A DNA stretch of 64,000 nucleotides from Dissophora ornata (lineage: Eukaryota > Mortierellomycota > Mortierellomycetes > Mortierellales > Mortierellaceae), in contig MU616577.1 in assembly GCA_025201705.1 (NCBI GenBank), positions 1 to 64,000 on the forward strand. Direction: 5' to 3'. How positions within the stretch are numbered: position 1 is the stretch's first letter; every line of letters begins with the position of its first letter. Positions 60,083 through 64,000 of the stretch are shown here, one piece after another. A model generated the notes under the pieces. The model worked only from the letters and a program-made list of their open reading frames with translations. It was not told the origin of the DNA and made no database searches. Position numbers and translations under genes: made by a program.

Positions 60083-62914
60083 GTACCTTTCGGCACTGTG
60101 CTTGGTGACTATCTGTGTGTGGATTTAAAGACTGTCGGTACTTAGTAGGCTGCCATGAATGAACTATGGTACTTGGGGCAACCACTCTGGTGTTAGAGGC
60201 GTAGTGATTCCCAGTACTTTTCTACGATCCTGTAGCGCCGTCTTGGTTCTTTCAAGTAAATTGGACATTGGTTGTTGTCGCAGAAAATGAATTTCTGTGC
60301 GTCTTGTACTCCGTGACTGACGACGATTGCGAGGTTCCCAGAGATTATTGACGATGCTGTGGAGTCAGCAGCTGAGTTTTTTATCATAGTAGACCCTGGA
60401 ATAAGTATGTCATCCAGGACAACATTTCAGGAGTATGGAGTCGAAGGTGATGAAAACTATGTTGTAATTAAGTTAGGGCGAGTCAGTCAAGAGAACAAGG
60501 AGAAGTTGTAACATTCAACGGTGTGGTCTTTCAAATCAATAGTTCCTTGTCCATGAAAGTGCGCTTCGGTTTCGTATACGCAAGGTGTCTCTGAAAGCCA
60601 TTAAGATGTCGTCTCTGAAAATAACATGATCCTCTGTACTTCTGTCCAAATGAGGCGGGATGCTGGCTCTGTCCTGCGGAGGGGTGGATATCTCGGAATA
60701 CTATCATCGTGGATTGGTAGAAGTACCTGAGAATGTCTCTGGGGTTTAATCTGTGGCATGTTGTGGTGCAGATATTAGGAGTTCTTCGGGCGAAGTGTGT
60801 ATGGGAGCAACAGTGGAGGAAAAGGGAAGAGGAGTCACACTCAAAAGTCAAGGCGCACTGTTGATTTTGAATACGTGCGCTTCTTCATGAAATCAGATGA
60901 TCACGCGTCGTCGGAGGCAAAGTGTGGCAGTGTCACTGCAAAGTATGGACAAATCTCGTTCAACTTTTCTAACAACGGCGACATAGAGTGCAACTGTAAC
61001 GTAGAACAACGTAAGGGTGGAATTCGAGAAGAGGGCGTATGTACACTTGAGTGCTACCAAGGATTTGATCGGTAAACTGCAAAGGATCGATAGTCGTTAG
61101 ATGGTTTTTGATGCATGCAAAGGTATATGGAGTTGACAGAATATCAGTGCACGGTTTGATGTAACTAGATACATTGCTGCAACCGACACAAACGCAGACT
61201 GAGCAGATAAATGCGACATGGAACGAGGGCAAGACAAACTCATAACACAAGCGTGTCAGTTGTGCAATTTGTCTGGAGGGATGGTATTTTCGAAGAGATA
61301 TAGTTGCGCGGGAGAAGAATCTATTTGACAATCGGCTTAGTCGGTGAGGGTCGTAGTCATGAAGTGGAGTCGCCCCTCTGTGGCTTTTTTTTTAACTTGA
61401 GCTGGTTGGACACTAAATGGTCATCCAAATGTCGGAAAGAGCCCGTTGATCAACAGCATTATGGGTCGAACTGCGGTCAGCACAAGCAAGACACCTGGAC
61501 ATGCAAAGCACTTTCAAACCATTCACTTGGCGCACAATCTCCGACTTTGTGAATCGCCGGTGCTTGTGTTTCCTAGCTTGCTCCCAAAGCTATTGCAAGT
61601 AAGTTAGCGGCTCTGTATGTTTCTCATCATCAAGCAGCTGTTCCTTCACTTTTACGAACCTGAACGATCTTATATTAGTCAACAAAGCCGGTCACCGTCC
61701 TCCAATTTCTGGTGATCTATGCAGGAGGATACACTAATTCACCGCTATGGTTCAGGGGTGGACTAAGCGGGGGCAGCGAGAGTAGTTTCCTCCGTCGTGC
61801 TCCGTCGTTTTCTACGCCGCACGACGATACAGCACAAACTTACCTTCAGCTGGCCGTTTTGAACGCAGCTACGATCTTCCACATCTGTTTGGGAATTCAG
61901 CGCATGATTATGGTATCGATCTGCGATGTCGCTCTTGGATATCCCATAGAACGGCCAGTAATGACTGGTTTCGTACCAGGTCCGGGCGATACCTGCCTGG
62001 TACATTCTTTGTGCATTTAGTTTGGCAACGCCGATTCACTTGTTGCTTGCGCTGACTACACCAAAGCGCTTTATCCAGGCAATCGCGTCTTGGTCAGGAT
62101 GGAACGTTCGGGTTATGGTAAGGATTCTTTCGCAGAGGTGCAAGTGGGACGATTCGGCTTCGCTGTCGTCGGTGGGAGTTCCTTGTCTAGACCTTCAATC
62201 CAACAATCCCCTGTGGGAAAACTTTTGCCGCATGATTTTGTCTAAGCACAGAGAAATACTCCGTTGGGAAGTCCTAGAAAACCACAATGCGCCTTACGGC
62301 TCGCACTCATTAAGGACAGTATTCGTGTCTTTCGTAGTCATTCGCTTGCAGCCCCGGTCGTCAAAGGCAGCAAACCCACCTGAAGGTATCCGTTGACTGT
62401 TCTTCAGTAATAGCCCCGAATTTTCATGGAGTCAAAGGGAGCCTATGAATTCAAGGACACGCTGCATAACTATGCATGACATCGCGTCCGCAGCGATAGC
62501 CGTTGGTGGCGGAACTGATGTTCTCTGTTCAAAACCTTAAAACAAATTCAGGGCGAAAATTTCCGCCCAGACACGTGCACTGGGCAGACTGTTGCCGAGA
62601 AAGCATAAACATGCCCTGGCGTTCGCTGATAAGACCTGTTTGTCTCTCAAAACTCCATTCCCCATTCCTGCTACATGGAGTCACTGTGATTTCAATGGCT
62701 CGCCTCCATTGCAATTCCCACAGCAAGGGGGGGGGGACACTGACTAATTGTCGTGCTACATTTAACACAGCGCCCTGACAACCACATTTCGATACCGTTT
62801 TAGGGGGTGGGTATGGCGATTGATTTCATTGCAGGTCCTCATTGCTTCCGCTTATCTTCATCTCGCATCGTCAGTTTCCTTCATGCCTCTTTACTCTCCT
62901 TATCAGACCAGAAT
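60083..62914. other. 2.8-kb gene-poor region, possibly with decayed coding fragments
   Basis: Contains minus-strand fragments at 60193-60850 that may be the broken N-terminal part of the Sel1 gene (for example IISGNLAIVVSHG at about 60300 and a frame broken near 60620). From 61100 to 62900 I see only short frames with no family resemblance, a G10 run near 62730, and the promoter of the transporter next to 62915. Confidence 0.4.
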
Positions 62915-64000
62915 ATGATTGACTCAATATTTTCGCATCAAGGACTCAGACGGAAAGGTCTCGTCACTATGGGAGGTCTTGTCTTGGTCAACATCATCGT
63001 CTGGATTCTTGCTGCGTTTGTTGCCAGAAAATATCCCTCTCTCTTGGGCTCTATGGCGTTGGCCTACACTCTTGGACTCCGTCATGCCGTCGACGCCGAC
63101 CACCTGGCTGCCATTGATAACGTTACCCGGAAGCTGATGTATCAACAGTCGATCAAATCCCGAGCAGATGAGAAAGAAATCATGACTCCACCCGTCTGTG
63201 TCGGACTCTTTTTTTCACTTGGCCATTCCACAATCGTGATTATTGCTTCAATCGCGCTGGCAATCACGGCGACGGCGATCAAGGACAAATTTGAGGCCTT
63301 TGGCGATACAGGCGGGATTATTGGCACGTCAGTGTCAGCAGCATTCTTGTTCCTGATTGGTACCATCAACTTGTTCGTGCTATACCAAGTGGCCCAAGAA
63401 CTACGAAGGGTTCACCGGACGGGCGAGTATCGGTACCAAGATCCCCTGAACGAGATGATGAATGGAACCGCCACCAGCACGAACAATAACGACATCGGTG
63501 GCGATCCTGCCAGTGAGATTGACAAAGATCGCATCAGTGTAGCAGATGAAACCAAGATGCCTGCAGATGAACCCGAGGCGGCAGATGGACGCCAGGACTC
63601 CCGATTCCAACCCGGCGGACTCTTTGCCCGAATTTTCCGACCCCTGTTTAATCTAATCGATCGCAGTTGGAAAATGTATCCACTCGGCGTATTGTTTGGA
63701 TTAGGGTTCGATACTGCGACTGAAGTTGGCTTGCTTGGTATCGCGGCGACCAACGCTCAGGCTGGGTTCCCGACCGCGATCATTCTCATTTTTCCAGCTC
63801 TGTTCACGGCCGGCATGAGTTTGATCGACACTTTGGATGGTATCATTATGGCCAATGCCTACGGCTGGGCATTTGTTAATCCCATCAAGAAACTGTGGTA
63901 CAACTTTGTCGTCACACTCATGGGCGTTATCGTCGCCTTTGTGGTCGGCTTTGCGGAACTGATGGGACTACTGGCACAAAAACTCGATCTCGGAGGGCCT
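62915..64000 (+). CDS. NicO (NiCoT) family nickel/cobalt transporter, 3' end outside window
   Basis: Open from ATG 62915 to the window end (362 codons, no stop, no intron needed). NiCoT signatures are clear: RHAVDADHLAAIDN (residues 56-69, the metal-selectivity motif of TM2), LFFSLGHST (98-106), LGFDTATEVGLLG and GMSLIDTLDGIIMANAYGWAF. At least six hydrophobic segments are visible, with a long hydrophilic loop (about 165-235) between the two halves, usual for this family. These are secondary, high-affinity Ni2+/Co2+ uptake permeases of the plasma membrane; in fungi they can feed urease. Whether it prefers nickel or cobalt cannot be told. Upstream exons are not required by the sequence. Confidence 0.9.
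   Translation, partial: MIDSIFSHQGLRRKGLVTMGGLVLVNIIVWILAAFVARKYPSLLGSMALAYTLGLRHAVDADHLAAIDNVTRKLMYQQSIKSRADEKEIMTPPVCVGLFFSLGHSTIVIIASIALAITATAIKDKFEAFGDTGGIIGTSVSAAFLFLIGTINLFVLYQVAQELRRVHRTGEYRYQDPLNEMMNGTATSTNNNDIGGDPASEIDKDRISVADETKMPADEPEAADGRQDSRFQPGGLFARIFRPLFNLIDRSWKMYPLGVLFGLGFDTATEVGLLGIAATNAQAGFPTAIILIFPALFTAGMSLIDTLDGIIMANAYGWAFVNPIKKLWYNFVVTLMGVIVAFVVGFAELMGLLAQKLDLGGP

Overview
The window looks like nuclear DNA of an early-diverging filamentous fungus. The protein set (velvet factor, DUF3020 protein, Yme2, Hir3, Vid27, Nrp1-like, Pga2-like, NicO transporter), many short introns (about 60-130 nt with CTRAY branch points) and Sel1-repeat and BEACH-type genes point most naturally to Mortierellomycota. 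That placement is inference. All gene models were spliced by hand from GT/AG (twice GC/AG) junctions, and the exon phases add up to intact reading frames.

Layout. 53-1277 (+): 3' part of a CofD/UPF0052-family gene. 1851-5313 (-): Zap1-like zinc-finger regulator in two exons. 6240-13884 (-): HIR3/CABIN1-type TPR scaffold, 14 exons, about 2164 aa. 14372-15251 (-): complex I subunit NDUFS4. 15523-18970 (+): mitochondrial YME2, divergent from NDUFS4 across 271 bp. 19520-19726 (-): small PGA2-like membrane protein. 20161-22490 (-): predicted N-myristoylated EF-hand protein with a GC-AG intron. 23471-24633 (-): velvet-domain regulator. 24634-29437: gene-poor. 29438-30848 (+): DUF3020 protein. 30849-32219: spacer with an assembly gap flanked by a 95-bp duplication. 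32220-34788 (-): Nrp1-like exonuclease-RRM-RanBP2 zinc-finger protein. 35483-39656 (-): GH2 beta-mannosidase, 18 exons. 40244-43652 (+): secreted subtilisin with PA domain. 43942-46933 (-): VID27. 47192-48492 (+): unrecognised 270-aa protein. 49416-59255 (+): about 2948-aa WDFY3/neurobeachin-type scaffold that stops before any PH-BEACH-WD40 module. 59436-60082 (-): frameshifted Sel1-repeat gene. 60083-62914: gene-poor. 62915-64000 (+): 5' part of a NicO nickel/cobalt transporter that runs off the window.

The genes are ordinary single-copy housekeeping or regulatory genes with no sign of an operon or secondary-metabolite cluster. Themes: histone-gene chromatin control (HIR3), zinc and nickel/cobalt homeostasis (Zap1-like, NicO), mitochondria (NDUFS4, YME2), development (velvet) and polysaccharide/protein breakdown (beta-mannosidase, subtilisin). 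The points most worth a second look are the BEACH-less scaffold, the Cys-doublet-rich N-terminus of the Zap1-like factor, the EF-hand gene with its GC-AG/T30 intron, the DEDDh-RRM-5xRBZ protein and the unrecognised 270-aa gene. I saw no CRISPR array, rRNA, tRNA or intact transposon.
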